Below, in pieces: positions 34,920 to 47,307 of a DNA stretch of 64,000 nt (position 1 is its first letter; each line of letters opens with the position of its first letter). Made by a program: the position numbers and the translations under genes. Origin of the DNA: Mugil cephalus (Eukaryota > Chordata > Actinopteri > Mugiliformes > Mugilidae); the NCBI RefSeq assembly GCF_022458985.1, contig NC_061771.1:26466001-26530000 (forward strand). The letters run 5' to 3'. The notes below the pieces were generated by a model. It was not told the origin of the DNA, did not search any database, and was given only the letters and a program-made list of their open reading frames with translations.

Positions 34920-37900
34920 TCACACATGCTTCCCTCTTCCCTCAGACATGACGTGCTCGGGGCGGGCTCGGGTGTACCACTCCGACCACCCGCCGTCGTA
35001 CACCGACACCCCCGGGTGGCCGCACTCGTGGGCCGCCAGCGCCACGTGGCACGCCGTCACGGCGGAGCCGCAGGAGCTGCAGATGGGGCGGCGGAGGTCC
35101 ACGCCAGCGCGGGCGAACAGGGCCTGGAGCTGGTCCTTGGGCAGGAAGTGGCCCGAGGCGGAAAGGAAGGAGTTGAAGGGAACGTTGACGGAGCCGGGGA
35201 TGTGGCCTGGCTCCGTGTCTGTCAGGCAGAAAGAGAAAGGGAGGTTATTTCATAACCACTCATATAAACCACAAATATGAATGAAGGAATTGGCAGGAAG
35301 CATTGATACGGAAGCCCTAAGTGGTCATGCATGCACACATATTATTACCTCTGTTTTCTTGTGATTTTTTCCTGAGATAATGAGATAAAACAAAAACTAA
35401 ACAACATAAATAACTCACAAGAAAACAGAGGATATTGAGGCGAGACACTACAGGTAAATAGGTTCTCAGCTAACAGATATCACCATGATACTCTTCCAGT
35501 TGACTACTAGCATAAATACAATATTTTCTGTATCACAAGTTTTCTGTGAATTTATATTTAAATATGCAAATGAGGAGTTATCGACTTCTGAATAACGGAT
35601 AAAGTGAAGTTCAAAATTCTTGTTTCATTGAGTTAACATGTTAGATTTCCAAGTATTCACAATCTAAATGAGTAAAATGTTATAGATAAATCAGGCTCTG
35701 AATGATATTGGCCTTTCTACTGTCACGATTGGTTGCCAATGCTACGGACATGACCATATTTGGACGGGAAGGACTTCTGCAGGAGAAAAAGAGCTTCACA
35801 ACAGTGCCTGATATGCCGGGGTAGAGATGAGGCTCCCAGTGCTACGAGCCGCTTTAGAAAGCTGACTTAAAGGGGATTTAGGAGTAAATTGTGTTTTTTT
35901 AAATTTTTTTTAATTAGTTTGATCAAAGACATGTTCATGAAGCAAAATTGCAAAACTGATCAGTGCGTCATAGAGCTGTGTTTTTGTCTACCGTGTTTTG
36001 CCGTAACTCGTTATCACGGGAAAACAGAGGTAACAATATGTGTGAATGCACGACCACTAAGGGCGTCCGTGCATTCATGATTCGTTGAAACTATAAATTT
36101 GCAACGGTGATGTTTTTAGAACTGTTCAAATTGATCAGTGATCTACATTATCGCATTTTAAAGTCACTAATTTCGCCCGTCACTGGCTAAACACTGGGCA
36201 GTCGGCGCACTGTGCAGTGAGTATAAGTGTTTTTCTGCAGAGTCAAGAGAAGCAGGACGTTAATTTAACAAGACAGAATAATTGGATTTGAATGGGTTAC
36301 GTGTATTTCCCACTGGACCTCTTGACATGTGCAACCTTATCAAATCATCATCATTAATTTAAGTTAATTCTGGCCCGTTCTGACACAGATATGGCAATTT
36401 ATCAGTAATGGTTTAATAGATAGTCTTTAAGTTTATAAGCTATAGTCAAAGCAACTTAATTGTGCCAAGTGTAATGTTCCGTCTTCATGAACAATCAAAA
36501 ACAACCGATTAAAGCCATCTCTAGTGTTTTTAGACGGACTGATATAAAAAAGCAAGCGTCCCAGCCGGTGTGTTTTGGTTTCCGGGTTTAGTTTGCGGTG
36601 CCTCTCAGACCAGACAGATTATTTGCACTACGTCCCATTTCCAAGCACTGCATGAGACAGAGGTCAGAAGAAGCGTCACGTCACCGCAGCTTCGTAGAAA
36701 AGTAAAGATCAGACTGAAACTAATGTCTGAGTTTCTTTAAGCGAAAGGGCAAAGGGATGACACCCAAGCGTCATTACACGCATTAGAAACTCGCAGATAT
36801 GTAATATGGGCTATAATATCTGCTGATGTTCTGAGTCATTGCTGTGAAGAAATGCAGAAAATAGCGCCAAATTGTTTTCCCTTGAGTCAGACAGATAACG
36901 TTCGGGTTGAGTTGCTCCAATATCGTGACCTGATCACAAGACTTTTTATACATTTATGGCTTGACATTTGAAATAATTGCACAATATAGACGACTGGGTT
37001 GCGGACTGTCAGGATTTCTAATATTTAAACATATATTCCAGTTTTTTGAGGCGTACTAGAAAATGTTCCATCATTGTGTATTTATCATCGTGTTTCTGTA
37101 TTTGTTTTGTGCTGCAAGTATTTGCAGGGCGTGAGCTGTTAAACGGATGAAAACACATTTTCTTCATTTGCCTTTGTTTTTTTTGTTTGTTTGTTGTTTT
37201 TTTTTTTGCATTTGCATGTATTTCCTTAGGTTGCAGTGCGTTGAGCTATCACGGCCACTCGTGCTTTCATCTGTTGGCTCTAGTGTTCATATCAGGGGTG
37301 TCAAACATAAAGCCCATGGGCCAGAAATGGCCAAACAAAGGGTTCAGTCTGGCCCGCAAGTGTGCAACAATTACCTAGACAGACATTCACTGCAAAGTTT
37401 TCGATTAAATTAGCACCTGTTCCTAATTTGGCCACTGAAGTTTAGGTTTGCAGGAGGATAGTTCATAATTTACTTGTTATTCTTTGCAAATAAAGAAAGA
37501 AAACATTTGGAGTGGTCGTTAATTATAGGTTATTATGCTTCTATGTTCCTGGTCCGGCCCACCTAAGATCACATTAGTCTGTATGTGGTTATTTGAAATA
37601 TGATGAGTAGTTTTAGGTTATTCCACATTATCACCAAAGCACAGCAGCTAAATTTGTGTATTTGCACAAAAACTTACTTTTGTAACCAATAAAGACCTTG
37701 TCTCATCACACTGTATATGTCTGAAGACAATTAAATGCTTTGCAAAGAAAAACTGTGACGGCTCTACTGGCTTATTTTAACCAAACTGAAAATTATTTTA
37801 ACCAAACTGAAAAGAAAAAAAAAAAGAAATCTTCTCCATTGAGTGGAAAACAGTCAGTTACCGACAGATCAAGGTTCACTGCTGAAGCTGCTTTCACAAA

Positions 37901-40599
37901 TGGAGTTTCACCTGCAGAGAGGCCCCACAACAGCTCACCAAAGCTTTTCTTTGTGTATATCAGTGTGTGTTTAGTATTATATGTGCAGGTAAGGGTGTGT
38001 GTGTGTGGTGAGAATTATAAGGAATTAGATAACACGCGTACTTGAGGCGTCTTATCTCTGGACTGTATTGTGACGTGCTGCTGTCTGTAGAGACCGACGT
38101 ATCTACGGGTGGACAACGTCTAAACTCTAACGCCATCTCCTCTGTCCTTCAGCAGCGAGGAAGCAGCGGCTCAGATTAAAGTTTTTTTTACAGTAGCTGT
38201 CATGGAATAGGACTGGGTTTTGAAAATCAAATCTTCATTTGAAAGATTTGATATTGTCTGTGAAGGTTCTCAGTCGTCCAGGTCATGGCTACTCATCCGA
38301 GTAGCTTCTTCAGTTCTTCAGTTGCTTTTTTTTAAAAAACAAATAATAAATCTTGCTGTAGTCGCTCCATGTCAACAGTGGCGTGGATATTGTCACAGTC
38401 CAATATAATATACCAGCAATATAACAGAAAAATGAATCACAATACAGTTTCTGTGAAGGTTCTCAGTCATCCAGGTCATGGTAATCCAAAAAAGCGTTGA
38501 ATAAGCGTTGAATAAGGTCAGCTGGACTTGTAGAATTTCTTGAAGACGTTCCTCCACTCATCTGAGTAGCTTCTTCAGTTCAACTGAACTGTACTTTTCT
38601 AAGTTTTTCAACTGAACTGAATTGAAGAAGCTACTCGGATGAGTGGCGAAACGTCTTCAAGAAATTCTACAAGTCCAGCTGACCTTATTCAATGCTTTTT
38701 GGACAATACAGTTTCATATTCTTAACATTAATTAGTTGTTACGCCCCAGTACTCTTCCGCGGATACATATGCGGCGCTGCCGGTTTGAAGGTATATTTGT
38801 TTTCTCAAAGTGCCTGATGAAAAAACAATCTACCACCTCTAATTTTTTTTTCTTATGGGTGGCCCTAATACTCTTCTGTAGAAAATCTCTGTCACAACTA
38901 AGCATAAACAGGAAAAAAAATCCTTGTGAATCGATTCACACCTTCGTTTTTTGGCAAACGTATCGTTTCTGCATTTTAATTTACTTTTGAATTCTTTCTG
39001 ACCCTAAAAAAAGGTTCAAGTCAAAGCATTTTAGTTTCAGTCAGAGACTGAAACGAGAGCAGGGATGTTGATGAGGAGAGTATCAGGTCTCCTGTGCTGC
39101 CAGTTCCTGAATAGTTTGACAGGTTCAGTGAATAAGAGCGTTATTAAAACAGTGGCCCTGGTTCCCCTTTGACCAGAGACCTGCTTAGTATTGACTGTCA
39201 CTGTCACAGTAGTGATGATATAATCATTTATGTTACAGCGTTGATGAGAACAAAACAAGCCATCTGATGACGTCTCTTCATTGTATTGGGTTGTTTTTTT
39301 TTCCTGGTTAGCAAACACTTTAATCTAATGGAGAGACGTCCTAATCTGTGGATCAACACCTCCAGGAATCCAGACTGAGTGAATTCACAGCTCGCTGCAG
39401 TTTTCCCAGATTGTCCCTTTTGTTTGTTGTTTGTTGATATCTCTGCTCCTGTCAGGGAAGCTCAAACTCATGCAGTAACGCAATCAGGTTGAGATGATTA
39501 AATCACAAGATGTGAACCGGCATCGTGTTTAAATTAGCCGACAGTTTTAAAGCTCTTCGTCGAAGTTATTGTGACTCATATTTCTCCATAAGCTGTAGGA
39601 GCAGTCAAACAAGTCGGCTTGGTATGTGTGGCTCCTTTGGAAAGACACAAGGACTCTTATTCACTATATTTTTCTCCGAGTTTCTATTCTGCATCTGTTT
39701 TTTTTCCGTGTGCTGTGAACATTTAGGGAAACTGACAATAAAGATTTAGAGTAAATCCAGATTTTACTCTAGTAGGGATCTAGTGAATCCAGAGGCCAGG
39801 TCAACAAAAAACGTTTAGTTTTTGTTGTTGTTGTTGATCTTAAACGTTTTTGTGTCCATGTCTTACTTCCAGTGTCAGACTGTATCCTGTTATTCCCTCC
39901 TCCTGTCAGTGGTCATAATGTTGTGGCTGACAAGAGGAGGCAAGCTCACCTGTAGTCTGATTCCTAACCACAGGAGAACTAAACAGAAGCATCACACTGG
40001 CTTTACCGTAGATACTCACTATCTCTGGGTTCAGGGTCCAGTCCTCTGAACCTCCCTCTGGGTCTGGCGTCCACCACCTGGAGCTTCTTGGTGTCCAGGT
40101 TGTCCAGGATGTCCTCGTAGGTCTTCACCCACGAGCGGTTCAGGGAGGCCTTGAACTCGGCCGGAGTGGCTTTCACGCACCGGTCGCTCACCGGCCGACC
40201 CTCCAGCTCCCAGTTCCTGAGCCCCCCGTTGAGCAGAGACACCGAGCCGTGTCCAAACACCCGGAACATCCACCACACGCGCGGCGCCGAGAACGCGCCG
40301 TACTCGCTGCCGTCGTACACCACGACGTGCGTGTCGCTCCCCACCCCCAGGTTCCCGACGTAATCTGCAAAGATCCTCTCCGAGGGCAGCATGTGGTCCA
40401 GGGGAGAGGTCTTGTCGCAGCACTGGTCTATGTCAAAGAAGCCCGCGCCCGGTATGTGCCTCTTCTTGAACTCGCTCCTGGCGTTTCGCCTCAGTTTGGG
40501 CAGGTACCAAGAAGTGTCCAAGATGCGCAACTTCCCCTGCACCTTGGCAGCCTCCGCGAGCCACTTAGTGGAGACCAGAGCTCTCGCCTGGTGCGTCAT
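34920..40599 (-). CDS. mpst: 3-mercaptopyruvate sulfurtransferase
   Basis: Transfers sulfur from 3-mercaptopyruvate, a cysteine catabolite, to thiols or cyanide; in mammals a source of hydrogen sulfide in cytosol and mitochondria. Two coding exons, 40599-40020 (580 nt) and 35218-34920 (299 nt), phase 1 junction, give 292 residues against 297 in human. Two rhodanese domains are visible: an N-terminal non-catalytic one with [21 protein letters not shown] and [10 protein letters not shown], and a C-terminal one with [18 protein letters not shown] and the active loop CGSAVTAC. Cys243 is the predicted nucleophile. The CGS loop, rather than the CRKGVT of thiosulfate sulfurtransferase, favours MPST over TST. 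Human has Gly where this has Ala (CGSGVTAC). The start [13 protein letters not shown] aligns with the human N terminus. The single intron is 4.8 kb. Confidence 0.95.
37293..37620. mobile_element. hAT-like non-autonomous element, mpst intron
   Basis: Begins CAGGGGTGTCAAACATAAAG, with CCCATGGGCCAGAAATGGCC and GTCTGGCCCGCAAGTG inside; GGTCCGGCCCACCTAAGATC lies toward the other end. The opposite terminus is eroded. Confidence 0.6.
38485..38703. repeat. fold-back element with ~100-bp inverted arms
   Basis: Left arm 38485-38588 (TCCAAAAAAGCGTTGAATAA through CTTCTTCAGTTCAACTGAAC) is the near-perfect reverse complement of the right arm 38609-38703, separated by about 20 bp. The left arm contains an extra tandem GCGTTGAATAA. 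A shorter related piece lies at 38255-38330. Confidence 0.85.
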
Positions 40600-40823
40600 G
40601 GTCAGGTCTGGAGAGTCGGGGCAGCTGCAAAGTTAACAGTGGTTCGGCTGCATCCACCTGATCCTGTGGCAAAGGTTGGAAACTGAGAGAGAGAGAGAGA
40701 GAGAGACGCCCCCAATTCACTGCAACAGCTGGAGGTGAAAGGAGGGCGGTGGCACGTGACAGTAATGGCATTACTTCGTTACTGTGTAATACGTCTGATC
40801 AGGCTGTTCATTATTCATTAAAC

Positions 40824-40854
<31 letters not shown>

Positions 40855-41603
40855 TATGGTCTATTAAACCAGTTTGCTCTATATTGAAAGTCATGACTGA
40901 TGATTTTTAACATTAGTTCTCTAGAGTTTGAAACGCTCGTTTCTTTATAACTGGGTCCTTTGCTTCGACCTATATTCTTAAATAGCCTTAGTCTCACTCT
41001 GCGTTTTACTGGCCTTAAAATGTTTTTTTTTTTTAGTGTGCGGTTGTACCGGTGCACGTCTGTTAATGATCATGTTGAGTCGAGACAGTTAATTATGATG
41101 AATCGTGTTCTGTTGTCTCTTGTTACGTTTATTAAGTTGTTTTTATTACTTCTTCTGCTGTTTTCTTTATCTGCTAATGTGCACTGCAGTTTATATCCTT
41201 GAATATTAAATTTAAAAATTTTCATTACATAAATGTATTTAAAAAAAAATAAATAAATAAAAATCCAAGTTAATTTTTCTTCTTTTTCTGTTTTTTTCGG
41301 TACTAATTTTACTTAATACGTTTTAAGTAAATTATTGATATTATGTGCATGGATATCTGTAAATATTACATCTATTATATTGTTTTTTTATTACTTCTTA
41401 AATTTTAAATTTAATTAAAAAATAAATGCCATTAAACAGAAGTATTTAAAAAATCTATTCGTCTTAAATAAATAAATATATCTGTAAATAATTATTTTAT
41501 TAATACATGTTTTTATTAATGCTTTCTGTTGCTTTTTTTCTCTTAATTAACTTATTTAACACATATTTAAACCAGTCATTGCTGCTATTATTATTATTAT
41601 TAT

Positions 41604-41641
<38 letters not shown>

Positions 41642-42030
41642 TGCATGATATAATAGGAGGAGCGCGGACTTCATGTAAAAGAGTGGAAGTTAACCCTTAA
41701 ATAGATCATGCACGCATCTTGAAGTTTATCGTGTGAACATTTTAATCATGATGTGTCAAAATACTCAGTTTGCTGTGCAAGCTTTTAACATAGATTAAAA
41801 ATTAATGATATAATCGTGATTAATTGTGTTTCTTAGCGTGGTAGTCAAATGGTTAAAGTAGGAACCTTGTGCACATTAGACTCATATCCGCCCGGTTGTT
41901 TTTTAGCGGTGCACACAAGGAGATAACCGGATGTTGATTGACTCGCATGCTGCTTGTGTCGGGACTAAAGGGAGATTGTGGTAGATGTAGGTTTCCTACA
42001 TCATAATAAACGTGACATAATTAAATCGAG
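40600..42030. promoter_or_regulatory. head-to-head mpst / rps19bp1 intergenic region
   Basis: Separates the mpst start (minus) from the rps19bp1 start (plus), so it should carry both promoters. A GA microsatellite (40687-40706) lies in or near the mpst leader. ATT repeats at 40824-40853 and ATT/AGT repeats at 41588-41640 follow. No TATA box or CpG island is obvious; the middle is AT-rich. Confidence 0.4.
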
Positions 42031-45000
42031 ATGTCGGCGTCGTTGATTAGGAGAGGACTGGAGCTGCTGAGCGACGATGTCAAAGGTCCGTTTACTGACG
42101 TTAGTTTAGGTTCAAGTCCTGGGTTGTTACTGTCCGGACCGGTGTGACCGGGTTTTATGTGTTACATCGATTCAATAAAACTAATTTAAATTACAGTTTT
42201 TTTAAATGTATATATATAGAAAATGTCTATGAGTAGTATTTATTTTTGCTTTATTCTATTGTTTTCCTGAAAAAAAAAATAATATTAATAATTAAACGCT
42301 CCATTGGAGTTTTGTTTAAATGCAATATTTGAGAAGTTAAAACCAGTAAAGTAAATAGTTTTATATTTAACCACATATTACGCCAAAACTGTGCAAACAC
42401 TTTAACGTGCACTTAAGAGTAAACTGTAAATTCCCTTGTTTGCATCTTAAATAATGAGACTGTCCTGTGCCAGATGTCAGTAAAGGGAAGAAGAAGAAGC
42501 AGCAGCAGAAAAAGAAGAAGAAGCAGGGGACCCCCGGCTCGGACAGAGTGATGGAGCTGGTGAGCACCAAGAGGCAGGGAGTCACCAGGCAGGTGAAGAG
42601 GCTGCAGGGCCGGCTGGGTCCAGGGAAGAGCAAAGCCACGGTCAAAGACAAGAGGATCAAATCTGCAGTGGGTCGGTCAGCTTGTTGAAACTCTCACTTT
42701 CGCCAAAGTCAAAATAATAAAATCAAAAAAAAAATTGTAGATACTGTTTATGCTAGAGATTGACCGATACGGATTTCTTTTAGGGCCGATACGTGCTGCT
42801 GGTTTTTCTGAGCCGCTATTAGGAGCCAGTGCTGCTTTTTCTCCCTGTTACAAGTTTAAACCAAAAACATGAACATTTATTGAGCTGTTGAGGGACATTT
42901 TTCTCTCCTTTGTCTCTGAATGGACTCTACAGACTCTATTCCACCTCACCTTGAGAAAGGCAAATCTGTCGATTGACTCTCAGTCTGCTTTGGTCCTTCT
43001 CAGCCAAGTATGATTAGCTCACAGGCAACAACACATATTCCACTAAAACCTTAACAACAGCTCCGATCTAAACTATGGACAGTGGTTGATTGGCAACCTG
43101 CACTATGGGCTGAGAAAAAATGGAAACATGAGATCTCTAGTTTATGCTCGTCTAGATGCAACCATGCATTTGTTGTGCAGTAAAACACTCCTGGTGTCCG
43201 GATTGTTCCTTAAACCGGCCCATTATCTACTTCTAGTATCTACAGCTGATGCGTTAACCTTGTCATTCCTTCCCGCTTCTAAGTCACGTCTTCTTCTTTG
43301 GTTTTTTAATTACAGAGGAGTTCAGGAAGAAGCAAGGGAAGAGCCACCTGAGCGCTAACCTCAAATACTTCACGGCGACTTTACCCGCAGCGAGAGAGTC
43401 CGAGGCGATGAAGGTGAGGAAGGTTTTAATGGCTCACAACCGCTGTCTGTGGTGGACGCATCTAACCCTAACGAGGGACGTCCCTGTCAGTTATTGATTC
43501 ATGTTGAATCAAGTTGATAGTGTTAAATAAATGATGATCTTCTTCCACCGTTTCTCCAAACTTCCACATTGCACCGTTTACATATTTCTGTCTGGCCAGG
43601 AAAAGTACGTCCGTGCAGGAGACACGTTTAGTCACGAGACTTTTTCAATTCTTCAAAAGAATGAGAAATAAAGTAGAATTAAAAAAAAAAGATGAAACGG
43701 ATAAAAGAGATACATGGCAAAATGAGATTCATCTATAGAAACGGAATAAAGTGAAAGGAGTGTGAAGAGTCCGTGTGATTTGTCCTTTTTCGATATTTGG
43801 CAGCTTTGACGAAGAAGACGACAAACATACGTTTCCTTTTTTCAGACACTGATTTCTTTGATAATAGACAGATGTGAATCAAACCTCGTCATGTTTCGAC
43901 GGAAGCTTCCTCATAGGTGTCACCGATGGGTGACGCTCTCTGATCCAGCGCTGGTGTCTGTTGTCTTTGTGCGGGCGACTGTGTCTTTATCTCAGCCCGT
44001 GACGTGTTTCTCTTTTGCAGCGGTCGGTTACGGCTGATTTGTAGTTTTCTTGTCGTACTTTAAGTTCTTGTTTATCGTGTGCTGAACTTTCTCCCCGATG
44101 TGTCTCTCATTGCATGGCTGACATAGAATCTCATATATGGCATGTGTTATTTTGTTTGATTTTGTCCTTAGGGTGTCGTAGTATTTGCCATAATTATCTG
44201 AGCTTATGTTTTATTTTCTCATGTGTCTCTGGATGTGTTTGGTGACGTCTCTGACACACGGTAGCGTCAACATTCCTCTGGCGTCTGTTTTGTTGACGTG
44301 TTTTTTTTTCTCCTCCTGTATGTTCTGTTTCCTTTTTTTCAGTGCGCGCTGTGTGTGTTGTTCCTCCTGTCTTCTGTTATTATTGTTGTGCGTTTATATA
44401 ATTATGTGTGGGAGGCGTGACCGTGTTGTCACAGTCGGTGCGTTTACATGCACAACTTAATCAAACTACGCTCTGAATTCCACCTTCTGAATGTTTAGAT
44501 GCAGCAGAGAAAACTGGCTGGAACATGTTCTCCTCCTCCACACTAGGGGGCGATATGTGTCTTTTTAGTGGGTTAATATCATTTTAATTCGGCCCGTTTT
44601 CTGCTTGACTAATTACGTCATATAATAAACAAACATAGACAAGAGTCGTCCACGTGTCAGACCAGTATTTCAGATAATAGTTCAGCTCTTTTAATCTCAT
44701 ACGTGATGTTTGCGCTACTCATGGTGCGGGAAAGATGGCGCTATCCCTCAGACGGTTTTTCTACCGGCTCTGTTACCTTCTTCTTCTGACACGCATCATC
44801 CTACACATGGCGGAGAAAACAGACGTCCAACCGCATTATCTGGGTCTCAGTCGGAGTTTTAGTCGTAGTAACGTGTTTACATCACGTTACATTCCAGCTA
44901 GAAGCCGATTAAGAAAACTCACAACTGACAGGACGGTCACACCTCGGTAACATCAGCTGATAAGGACACATCACTCTGTCATCAGTGTCTGACAGAAGGA

Positions 45001-45460
45001 AAACAATAACATGTTGTTGATGGTAAAGACACAATGAGCACGGCTGAGCTAAAAGGAAGAACGTGTTTGATTTATGGAAAACACAAGTTAAATAACTACA
45101 AAGGACTGAGCTTCAATGCTGGAACATCTTAAATATTCATTTAGAGTTGTTCTATTATCAATCAGGGAATTGATTCAAATAAATGTTTTTTTCTGTCTCC
45201 TGAAATGTTTTTTTTTCGACGTACATTCACGTCCAATGAGACCGACTCCCTGTGTCGTCCATGAACGTGAGTCTGTACTAAGAACTTGTGTGTGTTTCTG
45301 TCTGACCCAGATCCTGAACCACAGTTCGGGGAGACAGTCCAGGAACCGCCGGGAAGGACCGGTCAAGAAGCCCAAGAAGGAAGAGTCCCTGTTCACAGAG
45401 GAGGAGTTCAAGAAGTTCCAGAAAGAATATTTTGGCCGGATGGTGGAGGACGGGAAATAA
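42031..45460 (+). CDS. rps19bp1: active regulator of SIRT1 / RPS19-binding protein 1
   Basis: Small basic nucleolar protein that in mammals binds ribosomal protein S19, takes part in small-subunit assembly and activates SIRT1. Exons 42031-42085, 42474-42671, 43316-43413 and 45311-45460 join in frame to 166 residues (human 136). Matches to human: N terminus MSASLIRRGLELL, central KSAV-EEFRKKQGKSHLSANLKYFT and C-terminal ESLFTEEEFKKFQKEYFG. A Lys/Gln-rich low-complexity stretch near residues 22-35 accounts for part of the extra length. The context TCGAGATGT at the start is acceptable and it is the only ATG giving the conserved N terminus. ATTAAA at 45718-45723 may be the polyadenylation signal. 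Confidence 0.92.
43414..45310. other. rps19bp1: last intron of rps19bp1
   Basis: 1.9-kb intron that contains the third family B copy (44437-44885). No other feature recognised. Confidence 0.7.
44437..44885. mobile_element. dispersed element family B, copy 3
   Basis: Begins GGTGCGTTTACATGCACAAC and ends around GTAACGTGTTTACATCACG. It shares CTCCTCCACACTAGGGGGCG and ATTACGTCATATAATAAAC, in reverse orientation, with copy 1. Confidence 0.6.
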
Positions 45461-47307
45461 AGAAAGCACGGACGTAAAGACACTGCAGGGCTCAGTGGAG
45501 GCACCACGGCCACAATATGTGGATGAAGGTGGAAGTTTCAACCTCACATGTACTCCACAAACATTGTGTTGCTTCAGGAAGATTTTAATATGGATGTTTT
45601 TGTTTGTCCATTCTGAACAGTGATACTGATCAGTAGATTAGTTACTGTTATAAAACATGAAGCAACGCTGATGAGTGACTCAGATTTGTGCATTTTTACA
45701 TGATGAGTCAAAGGTTCATTAAAGGTTCTTCTTCTTGTCTAATTTTCCTCGTGATGGTTTTCCTCCAGGCACGACACGTTTTTTATTCAAAATCAAAATT
45801 ACACGACTTCCTTTTCAGCCCATTCAAGTACCAACATCAGAGCAAATAGTTCACAGAACTCATCAGGGAGGTTTCTTTACAATTCAAGATCCTGAACATC
45901 GACCTAGAGGGGAGTCACCCCAGAAACATGAACATATAGAAGGAAAAGAAAACACATTTTTGGAAAACACATGTTGGAATTCTAGCCCGTCTCATTTTAA
46001 AAAGCGTTCTGGTTCACACAGATATTTTATAATAACGATCACAGGAGCCCTTCTGTTTAAGAATAAATCAGATTTTAAGTTTCGCTGTTATTCTTTCCAT
46101 CAAACTGACGTAGGGTGAGGTTTAAGTCTGAACAAAGTCATCGTTCTCCTTGCCACTAACAGGAGGATGTTCAGCAAGTTGCCCCGTACATTTTCATGAT
46201 CTGTACTTCAATCTGGAGTTGCTCCTAAAACATGGCGCAGTGGATGGATCTAATGGTAAATCAATATTCAAAACGGCCAAAATTTCAGGACAAATCTCTT
46301 CCCAGTAAGGTTTTATTTTTGGGCAGACTCAAAAAAATGTGTCCAATATTCCTACAATTCCTCTATAAACATAAATTTGTTATATTTTTGTCAAATTTTG
46401 CTACAAGGAACAGAGTTCTGAAATACCTTGTTTTTGTTTTTAGTTTTTAACAATATTTTTATTGAAGTTTCAAGTGCATAAATATATATATATACACATA
46501 TATCACGTTTATGGAGTACCAACTCTGACAAAATAAATAAATCATTTCCATAAATAAATAAATATCATTTATGTCATATATTTAAGTATTTATTTTTTAA
46601 GTATTTGTGGAAGTTATTTATTTATTTACTTTGTCAGAGTTGGTCCTCCATACACGTTCACACAGACAAAGAAAATAAATAGATTTAAAACAAAGGTAAA
46701 ATGAACAGTGACAACAAAACATCAAACTAATGGAATAAAGTAACAACAATAAATAAGAAAAAAGATGGAACAAAATAAATTAAGTAAAAGGCAATAAAAT
46801 GTCAGTCTCTGAGTCTGAGACACGTCATCAACTCCCTGTTTCATATTTTGCCAGTGATGGTGGTTCTACATTTCTCCAGTATCGTACAATCACTCTTCTT
46901 ACATAGAAAAGTCCAAACTCAATCATTTTCCATTGCTTTGTTGTTCTGATAAAGTCATTTACATGTTTAATTCCCGTCTGAATTCTCTCCACACTTCATT
47001 TTTTTAGTCTATAATTTAATTAAATGTGTGTGTTCTTTTTGTGATATGTTGGAGAAGAAATTCAAACATGTGATATTGTTCTTTTTAACATTCAGTGTCC
47101 CAGATGTGTAATGACAGTAAATTTAAAATCCTGCCTGGACGACTTCATACTTTCATTGATGTTCATTTATCTGTTTGCTGTGACGTCTGAACCGCTGTGA
47201 ATAAACACCAGATGAGCGTCAAGGTTTCATTTTTACATCTGTCAGCTGTCAGTCGAGTTCGTGCTCGTGCATCAAAGGAGCGAACGTTGAGCGAATACAG
47301 GTCCATC
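45461..47307. other. intergenic region rps19bp1-apol
   Basis: Starts with the rps19bp1 3' UTR. A 127-codon open frame (45735-46118) has no recognisable domain. AT-rich sequence with TAAA-type repeats lies around 46530-46630, including an inverted pair around ACCAACTCTGACAAA (46518-46532) and TTTGTCAGAGTTGGT (46630-46644). Parts look like old interspersed repeats I cannot name. Confidence 0.5.

Larger units (their letters stand above)
35219..40019. other. mpst: mpst intron
   Basis: 4.8-kb intron. It holds a hAT-like fragment (37293-37620), a partial copy of the fold-back repeat (38255-38330), the fold-back itself (38485-38703) and a lone family A end at 39897-39931. No exon was recognised on either strand. 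Confidence 0.7.

Noticed and set aside
34851-35255. 134-codon open frame on the plus strand
   Set aside because: Antisense to mpst exon 2; low-complexity Ala/Gly/Arg composition.
34920-40599. Thiosulfate sulfurtransferase (tst) as the identity of the rhodanese gene
   Set aside because: The active loop is CGSAVTAC rather than CRKGVT, and the N-terminal block matches MPST.
40249-40686. 145-codon open frame on the plus strand
   Set aside because: Shadow of the mpst first exon on the opposite strand.
45735-46118. 127-codon open frame downstream of rps19bp1
   Set aside because: No recognisable domain, no splice or regulatory context, AT-rich and repeat-like neighbourhood.
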